Positions 32,431-40,972 of a stretch of DNA of 64,000 bases are shown piece by piece. Source of the DNA: DASYTH01 sp036002505 (GTDB lineage: Bacteria > Actinomycetota > Actinomycetes > Mycobacteriales > Pseudonocardiaceae); contig NZ_DASYTH010000408.1 in the NCBI RefSeq assembly GCF_036002505.1, forward strand, positions 1 through 64,000, read 5' to 3'. A program made the position numbers and the translations under genes. Position 1 is the stretch's first letter. Each line of letters begins with the position of its first letter. The notes under the pieces were generated by a model. The model ran no database searches. It saw nothing but the letters and a program-made list of their open reading frames with translations, and was not told the DNA's origin.

Positions 32431-34850
32431 GGCCGCGTGCCGAGGTCGTTGACGCAGCGGAGGACCGGCGGGGCAGCCAGCGCGGACTCGTCGAGGAGCG
32501 TCTCGGTGCGCACCCGGAAGGTGCTGGATTCCCCGGGTAGCAACGTGATCAGCATGTCGTCCACTGTGGACGCGGGGTCGAGGCGGTCGGGGAACAGGGC
32601 GAGGTCGCGCAGGAGCGTGCCGGCGGTGACCGTGACGTCGAGCCCGTCCGGGGCCGCGGCGGTGCGCACCTCGAAGCGCGGCTCGGGGAGAGCGAGGGCA
32701 ACGTCCTCGGCGAAGAAGTGGCAGCTTCGGTTTCCACCTTCGGCAATGGTGAGCACCTCGGCGGTCGGGTCGTCCGGGGTGGTCACTTCGGGCGGCAGCG
32801 GCACGCGGACGGCATCCCGTTGGGGCACAACGAGATCCAGCAGGGCCTTGGCCAGCGGGTCGCCGGCGAAGCCGATCCGGGCGACCGCGACCTGCGTGCG
32901 CCACTCGGCGCCGGTGTCGTTCACCGCCACGAGGTCCAGACCATCGGCGGACGGTTGGACGGTCAGCAGCCGCTCGGCGAACGCCCGGCGCAGTGCGTAC
33001 CAGAGGGGTTTGCGCCGGCCGGCTCCGTCCACAGCGGACCAGGAGATCACCGGCCAGCAGTCGTTGAGCTGCCAGACCAGCGCGCCGGTGCACAGCGGGT
33101 GCAGCGAGCGCAGGTGCTCGACGCCGAACCGCATGGCCCGGGCCTGGTTGAGCTGGGTGGCCCAGTGCCAGTCGTCGAAGCGCTTCGACACCGGCAGGTG
33201 CCCGGCCAGCCCGCGGAGCAGCTTCTGCTGACCCTCCACCGCCTTCTGCCGGTGCGCCAGCGCGGGGGAGTCGGGGTCCGCCAGCGGCTCCCCGACCGCC
33301 TCGCGCAGCGTGGCGTACGCCGCCGGGCCCTGGAACCCGAACTCGGCCACGAACCGCGGCCGGTAGCTGGCGTAGTGCGTGTAGTCGTGGGTGTTCCACA
33401 CGTCCCAGATGTGCATGCTGCCGTGCGCGGGGTCGTTCGGGTGCCGGTCGGGGCGGCCGGAGTAGGGGCTGCCCGGCCAGTACGGGCGGGTCGGGTCCAG
33501 CTCGGCGACGATGCGCGGGAGCATGTCGAAGTAGTAGCCGGCGCCCCAGGTGTGGCCGTTGAGAGCGCCGGACCAACCCCAGTCGGCGTGGCCCCAGATG
33601 TTCTCGTTGTTCCCGGTCCACAGCACCAGGCTGGGGTGGGAGGCGAGCCGGACGACCTGCTCGCGGGCCTCGGCCGCGACCTCGCCGGCGATCGGCTCCT
33701 CCTCCGGGTAGGCCGCGCAGGCGAACAGGAAGTCCTGCTGCACCAGCAGTCCCAGCTCGTCGGCCAGGTCGTAGAAGTCCTCGCTCTCGTAGCGCCCGCC
33801 GCCCCACACCCGCAGGAAGTTCGCGCCGGACTCGGCGGCCTGCCGCAGGCGCTCGGCGTAGCGGGCCCGGTCGACCCGGTGCGGGAAGCAGTCGTCCGGA
33901 ATCCAGTTGAACCCGCGGGCCGAGATGGGATGCCCATTGACCACCACGGTGAACGGGGTGCCGGCGGCGTCCGGCGCGGTGTCCAGCCGCACCGAGCGGA
34001 ACCCGATCCGCCGCTGCCAGCGGTCCAGCACGGCGCCCGCGGCGTCGGTGAGCGTGACGTCGAGGTCGTACCGGCGCTGGTGGCCGTGTCCCCGCGGCCA
34101 CCAGCGCTCCACCCCCGGGACGGTCAGTCGAAGCGTTTCGACACGGCGTTCGGCCGGCACCCGCACGCTGGTCCGCTGCCCGGCCACCGTCGCGGTGATC
34201 GTCACCGGTGCCTCGGCGGCCCGCTCCAGTCCGATGTGGAGCTCAACGTGGCCGTCCGCGCCGTCCACGGTGACCAGCGGGCGGACCCGGTCCAGCCGTG
34301 CGGTGCGCCAGCCGTGCAGCCCGATCGGCTGCCAGATGCCGGCGGTGACCAGCCGCGGACCCCAGTCCCAGCCGAAGTTGCAGGCCATCTTGCGGATGAA
34401 GTTGTACGGCTCCGGGTAGGCGCTCGGCCGGTCGCCCAGCCGGGTGCGGAGCTCCTCGGCGTACCGGTACGGCGAACTGAACCGGATCAGCAAAGAGTTC
34501 CGTCCGGGCCGCAGCAGTGAGTGCACCCCGAACCGGTACGACCGGTGCATGTTCGCCGTGCGGGCGATCTCCACCCCGTTGACCGCGATCCGGGCCACCG
34601 TGTCCAGCCCGGCGCACACCAGGTCGACCCGGTCGGTGCCGCCGTCTGTCCAGTCGAACCCCAGCTCGTAGGCCCAGTCCGCGCGGCCGATCCAGCCCAC
34701 CAGATCCTCGTTGGTGCCCAGGTACGGATCCGGGATCGCGCCGGCGGCAAGGAGATCGGTGTGCACCGCGCCGGGAACCGTGGCGGGCAGCCGGGCCATG
34801 CCCGCCGAGGTGAGGGTCCAGCCGTCGTGCAACGCGCGGTAGCCGTCCAC
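32427..34850 (-). CDS. GH2 beta-mannosidase
   Basis: The 807-residue protein has the beta-mannosidase N-terminal jelly roll (TVPGAVHTDLLAAGAIPDPYLGTNE) and a barrel with VLWTGNNENIWG (acid/base Glu) and RFVAEFGFQGP (nucleophile Glu). Y-R-W-rich segments (YPEPYNFIRKMACNFGWDWGP) are typical. No signal peptide is visible, so it probably acts inside the cell on imported manno-oligosaccharides or glycan fragments. The neighbouring kinase and divergent LacI gene support a small mannoside operon. Confidence 0.9.
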   Translation of the reverse strand: MDGYRALHDGWTLTSAGMARLPATVPGAVHTDLLAAGAIPDPYLGTNEDLVGWIGRADWAYELGFDWTDGGTDRVDLVCAGLDTVARIAVNGVEIARTANMHRSYRFGVHSLLRPGRNSLLIRFSSPYRYAEELRTRLGDRPSAYPEPYNFIRKMACNFGWDWGPRLVTAGIWQPIGLHGWRTARLDRVRPLVTVDGADGHVELHIGLERAAEAPVTITATVAGQRTSVRVPAERRVETLRLTVPGVERWWPRGHGHQRRYDLDVTLTDAAGAVLDRWQRRIGFRSVRLDTAPDAAGTPFTVVVNGHPISARGFNWIPDDCFPHRVDRARYAERLRQAAESGANFLRVWGGGRYESEDFYDLADELGLLVQQDFLFACAAYPEEEPIAGEVAAEAREQVVRLASHPSLVLWTGNNENIWGHADWGWSGALNGHTWGAGYYFDMLPRIVAELDPTRPYWPGSPYSGRPDRHPNDPAHGSMHIWDVWNTHDYTHYASYRPRFVAEFGFQGPAAYATLREAVGEPLADPDSPALAHRQKAVEGQQKLLRGLAGHLPVSKRFDDWHWATQLNQARAMRFGVEHLRSLHPLCTGALVWQLNDCWPVISWSAVDGAGRRKPLWYALRRAFAERLLTVQPSADGLDLVAVNDTGAEWRTQVAVARIGFAGDPLAKALLDLVVPQRDAVRVPLPPEVTTPDDPTAEVLTIAEGGNRSCHFFAEDVALALPEPRFEVRTAAAPDGLDVTVTAGTLLRDLALFPDRLDPASTVDDMLITLLPGESSTFRVRTETLLDESALAAPPVLRCVNDLGTRP

Positions 34851-34930
34851 GCCGGACTCCTAACAAAGGGAACTTAACCGAGAAAGTTGCCATTCACGCT
34901 AGGGTTACGCCCCGCCCGGTGTCAACGGCG

Positions 34931-34952
34931 TTGCAAGCGGTTCAGCTATCCT
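34931..34952. promoter_or_regulatory. Candidate LacI-family operator overlapping a promoter
   Basis: TTGCAAGCGGTTCAG resembles LacI/GalR operator half-sites, and TATCCT directly after it could be a -10 element of the LacI gene. It lies between divergent GH2 and LacI genes. The dyad is imperfect. Confidence 0.35.
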
Positions 34953-34996
34953 TGCGGCCGTCACGGCGGCAGGGGCCGTGAGGGTGGAGGACGCGC

Positions 34997-36025
34997 ATGA
35001 GACGCCCGACGATCGCCGACATCGCCCGCAGGGCCGGCGTCTCCAAGGGCGCGGTGTCCTACGCCCTCAACGACCGGCCCGGCGTGTCGCCGCACACCCG
35101 GCAGCGGATCCTGGCCATCGCCGAGGAGATCGGCTGGCGGCCGAACAGCGCGGCGCGGGCGCTGTCCGGCGCCGCGGCGAACGCGATCGGCCTGGCCATC
35201 CACCGCCCGGCCCGCATCCTCGGCATCGAGCCGTTCTTCATGGAGCTGGTCAGCGGCATGGAGGCGGTGCTCTCCGCGGCCGGCTCCGCGCTGATGCTGC
35301 AGGTGGTCGCCGACGCCGAGACCGAGCTCGCGCTGTACCGGCGGTGGTGGGCGGAGCGGCGCATCGACGGCGCGATCGTGACCGACCTGCGCGCCGAGGA
35401 CCCACGGGTCGGGCTGCTCGAGCAGCTCGCCCTGCCCGCGGTGATCGTGGGCGGCCCGACCGGCGTCGGCTCGCTGCCGCACGTCTGGGCCGACGACGCG
35501 GTCACCGTCACCGAGACCGTCGGCTACCTGGTGGCGTTGGGGCACAAGCGGATCGGCCGGGTCGCCGGGCTGCCCGACCTGCTGCACACCCGGCACCGGG
35601 ACGCGGCCTTCCGCGCGGCCGGCACCACCTATGCGGTGGACACCTCGCTGGTGATCTCCACCGACTACACCGGCGACGAGGGCGCGCACGCCACCCGCGC
35701 CATGCTCAGCACCGCCGCCCGGCCGACCGCGATCATCTACGACAACGACATCATGGCGGTCGCGGGCCTGTCCGTGGCCCACGAGATGGGCCTGGTGGTG
35801 CCGCGCGACCTGTCCATCGTCGGCTGGGACGACTCGCCGCTGTGCCAGGTGGTCCGGCCCCCGCTCACGGCGATGACCAGGGACATCCCGGCCTACGGCG
35901 CCCGCGCCGCCGAGCTCCTGCTGGACGTGATCGCCGGCACCACCGGCAAGGCCCTCGGGGTGGAGGTCTCGCACTCCCGGCTGACCCCGCGGGGCAGCAC
36001 CGCACCGCCGAGCTTATCCGGTTAA
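34997..36025 (+). CDS. LacI-family transcriptional regulator
   Basis: The 342-residue protein has the LacI helix-turn-helix and hinge (PTIADIARRAGVSKGAVSYALNDRPGVSPHTRQRI) and a type I periplasmic-binding-like sensor ending SIVGWDDSPLCQVVRPPLT. GGAGG precedes the ATG. Divergent orientation indicates control of the beta-mannosidase/kinase operon. The stop codon overlaps the end of the convergent VOC gene. Confidence 0.9.
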   Translation: MRRPTIADIARRAGVSKGAVSYALNDRPGVSPHTRQRILAIAEEIGWRPNSAARALSGAAANAIGLAIHRPARILGIEPFFMELVSGMEAVLSAAGSALMLQVVADAETELALYRRWWAERRIDGAIVTDLRAEDPRVGLLEQLALPAVIVGGPTGVGSLPHVWADDAVTVTETVGYLVALGHKRIGRVAGLPDLLHTRHRDAAFRAAGTTYAVDTSLVISTDYTGDEGAHATRAMLSTAARPTAIIYDNDIMAVAGLSVAHEMGLVVPRDLSIVGWDDSPLCQVVRPPLTAMTRDIPAYGARAAELLLDVIAGTTGKALGVEVSHSRLTPRGSTAPPSLSG

Positions 36026-36414
36026 GCGATCGGGCTGAACAGGTCGACGCCGTTCCCGTCCGGGTCGTGCATCATCGCGTACCGCTGACCCCAGAACGCG
36101 TCCCACGGCTTCTTGTGCCCCTCGTACCCCGCCGCGACCAGCGACTCGTCCAGCCCGGCCGGGGTGTCCACCAGGAACGCCAGGCCCATCCGCGGCGAGC
36201 CGGACGGCGCCTGCCAGCCCGGGTCGAACGATCGAACCGTGTCGACGGTGTCCCAGGTGATCCGCATCCCGCCCGGCAGGGTGAAGTCGACGTGCGGCTC
36301 CGTGTCCGCCTCCGCGGGGACGTCCAGGCCCAGCGCCCGGTAGAACGCCAGCGACCGGGCCATGTCCTCGACGATCAGCCCGACCACATCAAGTTTCGCT
36401 GCTGTAATGGTCAT
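36022..36414 (-). CDS. Single-domain VOC family protein
   Basis: The 130-residue protein begins KLDVVGLIVEDMARSLAFYRALGLDVP and ends MHDPDGNGVDLFSP, the standard glyoxalase-like fold with terminal metal-ligand strand. The function is unknown. It lies divergent from the eCIS locus across a region that contains the third dyad repeat. Confidence 0.8.
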   Translation of the reverse strand: MTITAAKLDVVGLIVEDMARSLAFYRALGLDVPAEADTEPHVDFTLPGGMRITWDTVDTVRSFDPGWQAPSGSPRMGLAFLVDTPAGLDESLVAAGYEGHKKPWDAFWGQRYAMMHDPDGNGVDLFSPIA

Positions 36415-36473
36415 GGCGCCAAACCTAGGACGCCCCAGCCGCCCGGTCTTGAACGAATCGGACACCGCTGGTC

Positions 36474-36683
36474 GGTGTGTTGGCGCCTGACGATGCCGTG
36501 TTGGCCTGTGGCGTTGGTGTGTTGGCTGCTGGCGGGTTCGGCGCCACCTTGGGATCGGAGTCGGCGTGTTCCGAACGGGGCCGGGACCGGTCATTCCTGC
36601 GCGCCTGCGGCCAGCATGACGACGTGAGAAGCCAACACGGCGACGTGTCGGGCCAACATGCCGACGTCATGCGCAAACATGGC
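36474..36683. repeat. 21-bp-period convergent dyad repeat, copy 3
   Basis: GTGTTGGC starts at 36477, 36498 and 36519. Inverted units start at 36610 (gccagcat), 36631 (gccaacac), 36652 (gccaacat) and 36673 (gcaaacat), all in 21-bp steps. The loop is about 80 bases. Unlike the other copies it lies in a divergent promoter region, between the VOC gene and the first eCIS gene. Confidence 0.85.
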
Positions 36684-36799
36684 ATGTTGCCCGTATGGGC
36701 ATGCGCGTGTTCCCGAAGGTCTGTCAGGGCATGACTTTCGGGCATCGGACGCGGACTGCGATGGTCTGGTCCAGCGGTGCCTATGACAGGAGCGGCGCG

Positions 36800-37462
36800 G
36801 TGATTCATGAGGTTGATCAGGCGCTGAGGACGCTGGTGAAGGACGAGGCGTTGCGCGGGTCCGAGGTGGAGGTCGCCTTCGACGCGCCGACCAAGGAGTG
36901 GGCGGCGCGGCGGAACGCGCCGACCGTCAACGTGTACCTCTACGACGTCCGCGAGGATCTCCGCCGCCGGCAGCGCGGATTGCTCAACGAGTACAACGGC
37001 GATCGGGTGGCCGCGCGCCACCTGCCGCCCCGGCACTACAAGTTGTCGTACCTGGTCACCGCGTGGACGCAGCGGCCGGAGGACGAGCACCGGCTGCTCT
37101 CCGCGCTGCTCGCCGGATTCCTGAGGTACGAGGCGCTTCCGCCGGCCATGCTCACCGGATCCCTTGCCGCCCTTGGCCTTCCGGTGCCGATGACGACCGC
37201 GCTGCCGCCGCCCGAGGACCGCGCGTTCGCCGACGTGTGGACCGCGCTCGGCGGTGAACTCAAGCCGTCGCTGGACATCGTCGTGTCCGCGCCGACCGAC
37301 ACCGGCCGGATGTTCCCCGCCGGGCCGCCGGTGGTGGAGGGCGTCCGGCTCGAGATCCTCGGCGACGACCTGGTGGCGCATTCCGTCGGGCCACCCGACG
37401 AGGACACCGGGGAGCGCCGCATCGCCATGGTTCGCCCGCACCGCAAGGGTCTCCGGCCGTGA
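36800..37462 (+). CDS. eCIS DUF4255 (Pvc16-like) protein
   Basis: The 220-residue protein reads IHEVDQALRTLV at its start, then VNVYLYDVREDLRRR and YKLSYLVTAWT, the DUF4255 pattern of tail-terminator-like proteins in extracellular contractile injection systems. AGGAG lies 7 bases before GTG 36800, which decides the start over upstream ATGs. It overlaps the AAA+ ATPase gene by 4 bp, the usual eCIS pairing. Confidence 0.87.
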   Translation: MIHEVDQALRTLVKDEALRGSEVEVAFDAPTKEWAARRNAPTVNVYLYDVREDLRRRQRGLLNEYNGDRVAARHLPPRHYKLSYLVTAWTQRPEDEHRLLSALLAGFLRYEALPPAMLTGSLAALGLPVPMTTALPPPEDRAFADVWTALGGELKPSLDIVVSAPTDTGRMFPAGPPVVEGVRLEILGDDLVAHSVGPPDEDTGERRIAMVRPHRKGLRP

Positions 37463-39459
37463 CGGACGCGAGCCCGGTCCAGCTGTTCGACCGGCTGGCC
37501 GGGCTGGAGCGCAGGATCCGCGACGCGGTCGCCCTGCGGCGCAGCGTCGACCCGCATCCCGAGGACCCGTTCCGCGGCCTGTACCTGTCCGACGAGGCGA
37601 TCAACGCGTTGTTCGACGACCGCCGGGATCCCTTCGCCCCCTTCGTCGAAGCGGTTCCGGACGGGGTGCTGGCCCGGCTCGCCGCGACGGTGCCGCTGAC
37701 CGAGCTGGACGTCGAGCTGCTGCTGATCGCCGTCGCGCCCGATGTGGACAGCCGGTTCGAGCAGTTCTACGGCTACCTCAACGACGACGTGACGCGCCGG
37801 CGGGCGAGCGCGGGCCTGGCGCTGCGGCTGTGCGGTGTCCCCGAGGCGTCGGCGGTCGGTCGCGCCCGGCTCGACGCGGACGCGCCGCTGATCACCTCGG
37901 GGCTGCTCGCCGTGGACGACCTGGACCGCCCGTTCCTGTCCCGGTCGCTGCGGGTCCCCGACCGCGTGGTGAGCCACCTGCTCGGCGACACCCGGCTGGA
38001 CCCGATGCTCGCCGACATCGTCGCGCCGGCAAGGGAAACCGTGCACCTGCCCGGTGACGACCTGCTGGCCCGGGTGGTCGGCGGCGGCGTGCGCCTGGTC
38101 TACCTGCGTGAGCGACCCGGTTGCGGCGCAAGGGAGTTGGCGAGCACGGCGCTGTCGCTGGCCGGGTTCGGCACGCTGCTGGTGGACACCGCTGCGCTCG
38201 CCGCCGCCCCCGACCGGACGGGTACCACCCGCGCCCTGCTGCGGGAGGCGCTGCTGCGCGGCGCCGGCATCGTGCTCGGCCCGCTGGACGGATCCCCGCC
38301 GCCGCTGGGCGTTCTGACGCATGCGGCGGTGCCGGTGCTCACCTACGGCACCTCGGTGTGGGACCCGCGATGGAGCGCGACACCGCCGCTGCAGCACGAC
38401 GTCGCGCCGCTCGCGGTGGCCAGCCGCGCGGACATCTGGCGGTCCAGCCTCAACGGGCGGCTCGCCGCGGGCCTGGATCCGGCCGAAGCGACCAGGCACT
38501 TCGTGCTGGGTCCGGACCAGATCCGGCGGGCTGCCGAGGCCGCCGCGATGTCCGCGTTCGCCGACGGCCGGCCGGTGGACGCCGGCCACGTCCGGTACGG
38601 GGCACGCAGCCAGAACGCGGCCGGGCTGCAGCGCCTGGCCCGCCGGATCGAGCCCGCGGTGGGCTGGGACGACCTGGTGCTGCCGGCGAACGTTCTGGCG
38701 CAGCTCCGGGAATTAGCCACCCGCGCCCGGTACCGCGACCGGGTGCTGGACGAGTGGCGGATGCGTCCCGGCGGCGGCCGTGGGCGTGGCGTGACCGGGT
38801 TGTTCGCCGGCGACTCCGGCACCGGGAAGACCATGTCGGCCGAGGTGATCGCGGCGTCACTGGGCATGGACCTGTACACGGTCAACCTGGCCACGGTGGT
38901 GGACAAGTACGTGGGGGAGACGGAGAAGAACCTCGAGCGGATCTTCAGCGAGGCGGCCGGGGTCAACGGCGTGCTGCTGTTCGACGAGGCGGACGCGATC
39001 TTCGGGAAACGCTCGGAGGTGCGCGACGCGCACGACCGCTACGCCAACATCGAGAGCGCGTTCCTGTTGCAGCGCATGGAGACCTTCGACGGGTTCGCGC
39101 TGCTGGCCACGAACCTGCGGGCGAACCTGGACGAGGCGTTCACCCGGAGGCTCGACGTCATCGTGGATTTCCCCTTGCCCGACGAGGAACGCCGCCGCCG
39201 GCTGTGGGACCGCTGCCTCGGCGCCGGCCCGCCCCGCGCCGGCGACATCGACCTGGACTTCCTGGCCGCCGCGTTCGACCTGGCCGGCGGGCACATCCGC
39301 TCGGCCGCGGTCACCGCCGGTTACCTCGCCGCCGAGGCCGGCCAGCCGGTCGCCATGACCCACCTGGTCGGCGCCGTCGCCCGCGAGTACCGCAAGCTCG
39401 GCCGGCTCTGCCTGGAGCGCGAGTTCGGCCCCTACCACGCCGAGGTTGCCGGTTTCTGA
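37459..39459 (+). CDS. eCIS AAA+ ATPase (Pvc15-like)
   Basis: The 666-residue protein has a long N-terminal domain and a C-terminal AAA+ core: Walker A GDSGTGKT near residue 452, Walker B LLFDEADAIF near 507, then KRSEVRDAHDRYANIE and an arginine-finger region FTRRLDVIVDFP. In eCIS and related systems this ATPase is thought to assist assembly or cargo loading. Start GTG 37459 overlaps the DUF4255 gene. It ends 5 bp from the convergent minus-strand receptor gene. Confidence 0.9.
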   Translation: MTDASPVQLFDRLAGLERRIRDAVALRRSVDPHPEDPFRGLYLSDEAINALFDDRRDPFAPFVEAVPDGVLARLAATVPLTELDVELLLIAVAPDVDSRFEQFYGYLNDDVTRRRASAGLALRLCGVPEASAVGRARLDADAPLITSGLLAVDDLDRPFLSRSLRVPDRVVSHLLGDTRLDPMLADIVAPARETVHLPGDDLLARVVGGGVRLVYLRERPGCGARELASTALSLAGFGTLLVDTAALAAAPDRTGTTRALLREALLRGAGIVLGPLDGSPPPLGVLTHAAVPVLTYGTSVWDPRWSATPPLQHDVAPLAVASRADIWRSSLNGRLAAGLDPAEATRHFVLGPDQIRRAAEAAAMSAFADGRPVDAGHVRYGARSQNAAGLQRLARRIEPAVGWDDLVLPANVLAQLRELATRARYRDRVLDEWRMRPGGGRGRGVTGLFAGDSGTGKTMSAEVIAASLGMDLYTVNLATVVDKYVGETEKNLERIFSEAAGVNGVLLFDEADAIFGKRSEVRDAHDRYANIESAFLLQRMETFDGFALLATNLRANLDEAFTRRLDVIVDFPLPDEERRRRLWDRCLGAGPPRAGDIDLDFLAAAFDLAGGHIRSAAVTAGYLAAEAGQPVAMTHLVGAVAREYRKLGRLCLEREFGPYHAEVAGF

Positions 39460-39463
39460 CCGG

Positions 39464-40972
39464 CTAACCGGGACACACCGGCGGGTCGGGGTCGGTTTCC
39501 TTCCGGGGGAGGAAGGGCGTGCCCGCGCACGAGATGACCTGGCGTCCGACGGTCGTCGTCGAGTCGCCCGGCGCCGCGGTCAGAGTCAGCACGGACATCG
39601 CCTTGCGCTCGGGATCGCCGCTGTCCAGCGAGACATAGCCGCTGGCCCCGGGAACCGCGGACTGGCCGTGCAGGCGGGTGAAATCCCGGTTTCTCCGGAC
39701 CGCGCTCATCGCGGTGCCCACCGCGTCGAAAGCCAGAATGGCGAGGCCGTCATCCCTGGACTCGCCGGGAAATTCGCTGAGAAAGTAACCCTCGCCACTC
39801 TGCTCGGTGAAATACTCGGTGGACCGGCTGATGAAGAAACCCTGGGCGGTTCCGGTCCAGGCGTGCCAGTCGGCCAGGTGCAGGTGCTCGAGCTGAATGT
39901 TCTTGGCCAGGTTCCGGCGTACCTGCTCGTCGGTGCTCAGGTCGACGACCGTGTCTCCGGTGATGATCCGCATCCGGGTAGTGGGGCACGGTCGAAGCGC
40001 GAGCGCGTCGAGCAGCCGCTTCAGGTCACGGAAGCGACCGGCGAAGAAGATCACGTCCGGCTTGGCGAAACAAATCTCCGGGGCGATCCCGCTGAAGCTG
40101 CTCGGACCCGCGTCCGAGGACTGGTACTCCTCGGTCGGTTCGACGAGCACCCGGCCGTCTCCCGGGTACATGTTCCGGAAGAGGTCGCCGAGGTTCGTGG
40201 CGAACGGGTCCGCTTTGTTGGTGTCCGTCACCAGCATGGCGCGCTTTGTGTCCGCCTTGAGGTGCTCCACGATCGCGCTGACCTCGTTGGTGTTGGTCGG
40301 GACCACCCGGGCCAGGTTGTCGATGTCGCTGAAGAGGTCGGCCGTGATCACCGAGCCGACCATGATCATGCTGTGTTCGGACAGCTGTTTCACGGCGTCC
40401 GGGGTGCCGCCGATGCTCTGCCCGAGACCGGCGACCGCGGCAATCCTGTCGGTGGGGCCGGTTCCGTTGATGATCTGCTCGACCACGGGCTTCCATTGCC
40501 GGGCCTGGCTGCCCGGGTTGGCCAGGAGCAACCGGAACAGCGGTTTGTCCCCGTTCCATTCATTGGTCCGGTTGGCCCGCCGCTGGGAGAGGTAGGCGCC
40601 CTCCAGACCGTGCCGTACCGCGGTATAGGTGGTCACGTCGTTGTCGATGAGCGTCATCGGCTCGAAATACGCGATGTTCACGTACTCCTTGCCCTGGTCC
40701 AGCACCCACTGGTTCTCGATCCGGATCTTCTCCTCCGCCTGGTGCAGCTCCTCGGCGAAGACGTACGAGCCGTCGGTCACACCGACGCATTCGTTCCGCG
40801 GACCCTCCTTCGACACGCCGTCGGCGCATCGCGAGCGTTGGATAACGATGACCGCCACGGCGCCCGCGATCAGCGCGAGCACCAGGACCACCGCCGCGAT
40901 CTTGGCCCACTTCCACAGCGGGTGCGGTGGTATCGAAGCCGAACCTGCCGGCGACGTGGCTCGCTGGTTCAA
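39464..40972 (-). CDS. Membrane-anchored type I periplasmic-binding-protein-like receptor
   Basis: The 502-residue protein has a 22-residue cytoplasmic N-terminus, a membrane helix (24-45) and a large extracellular domain. GLGQSIGGTPDAVKQLSEHSMIMVGS resembles the hinge of branched-chain amino-acid-binding (type I) proteins, and VIFFAGRFRDLKRLLDAL and DGLAILAFDAVGTAMSAV continue that fold. No transporter genes are nearby, so it is probably a receptor, not an uptake protein. TTG 40972 overlaps the NTPase stop (TTGA) with GAGGGG upstream, so the pair is translationally coupled inside the eCIS locus. The ligand is unknown. Confidence 0.72.
   Translation of the reverse strand: MNQRATSPAGSASIPPHPLWKWAKIAAVVLVLALIAGAVAVIVIQRSRCADGVSKEGPRNECVGVTDGSYVFAEELHQAEEKIRIENQWVLDQGKEYVNIAYFEPMTLIDNDVTTYTAVRHGLEGAYLSQRRANRTNEWNGDKPLFRLLLANPGSQARQWKPVVEQIINGTGPTDRIAAVAGLGQSIGGTPDAVKQLSEHSMIMVGSVITADLFSDIDNLARVVPTNTNEVSAIVEHLKADTKRAMLVTDTNKADPFATNLGDLFRNMYPGDGRVLVEPTEEYQSSDAGPSSFSGIAPEICFAKPDVIFFAGRFRDLKRLLDALALRPCPTTRMRIITGDTVVDLSTDEQVRRNLAKNIQLEHLHLADWHAWTGTAQGFFISRSTEYFTEQSGEGYFLSEFPGESRDDGLAILAFDAVGTAMSAVRRNRDFTRLHGQSAVPGASGYVSLDSGDPERKAMSVLTLTAAPGDSTTTVGRQVISCAGTPFLPRKETDPDPPVCPG

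Noticed and set aside
36760..36775. dre-like sequence before the eCIS DUF4255 gene (ATGGTCTGGTCCAGC)
   Set aside because: The core deviates at two central positions and the dyad is weak, so DasR control of the eCIS locus cannot be supported.
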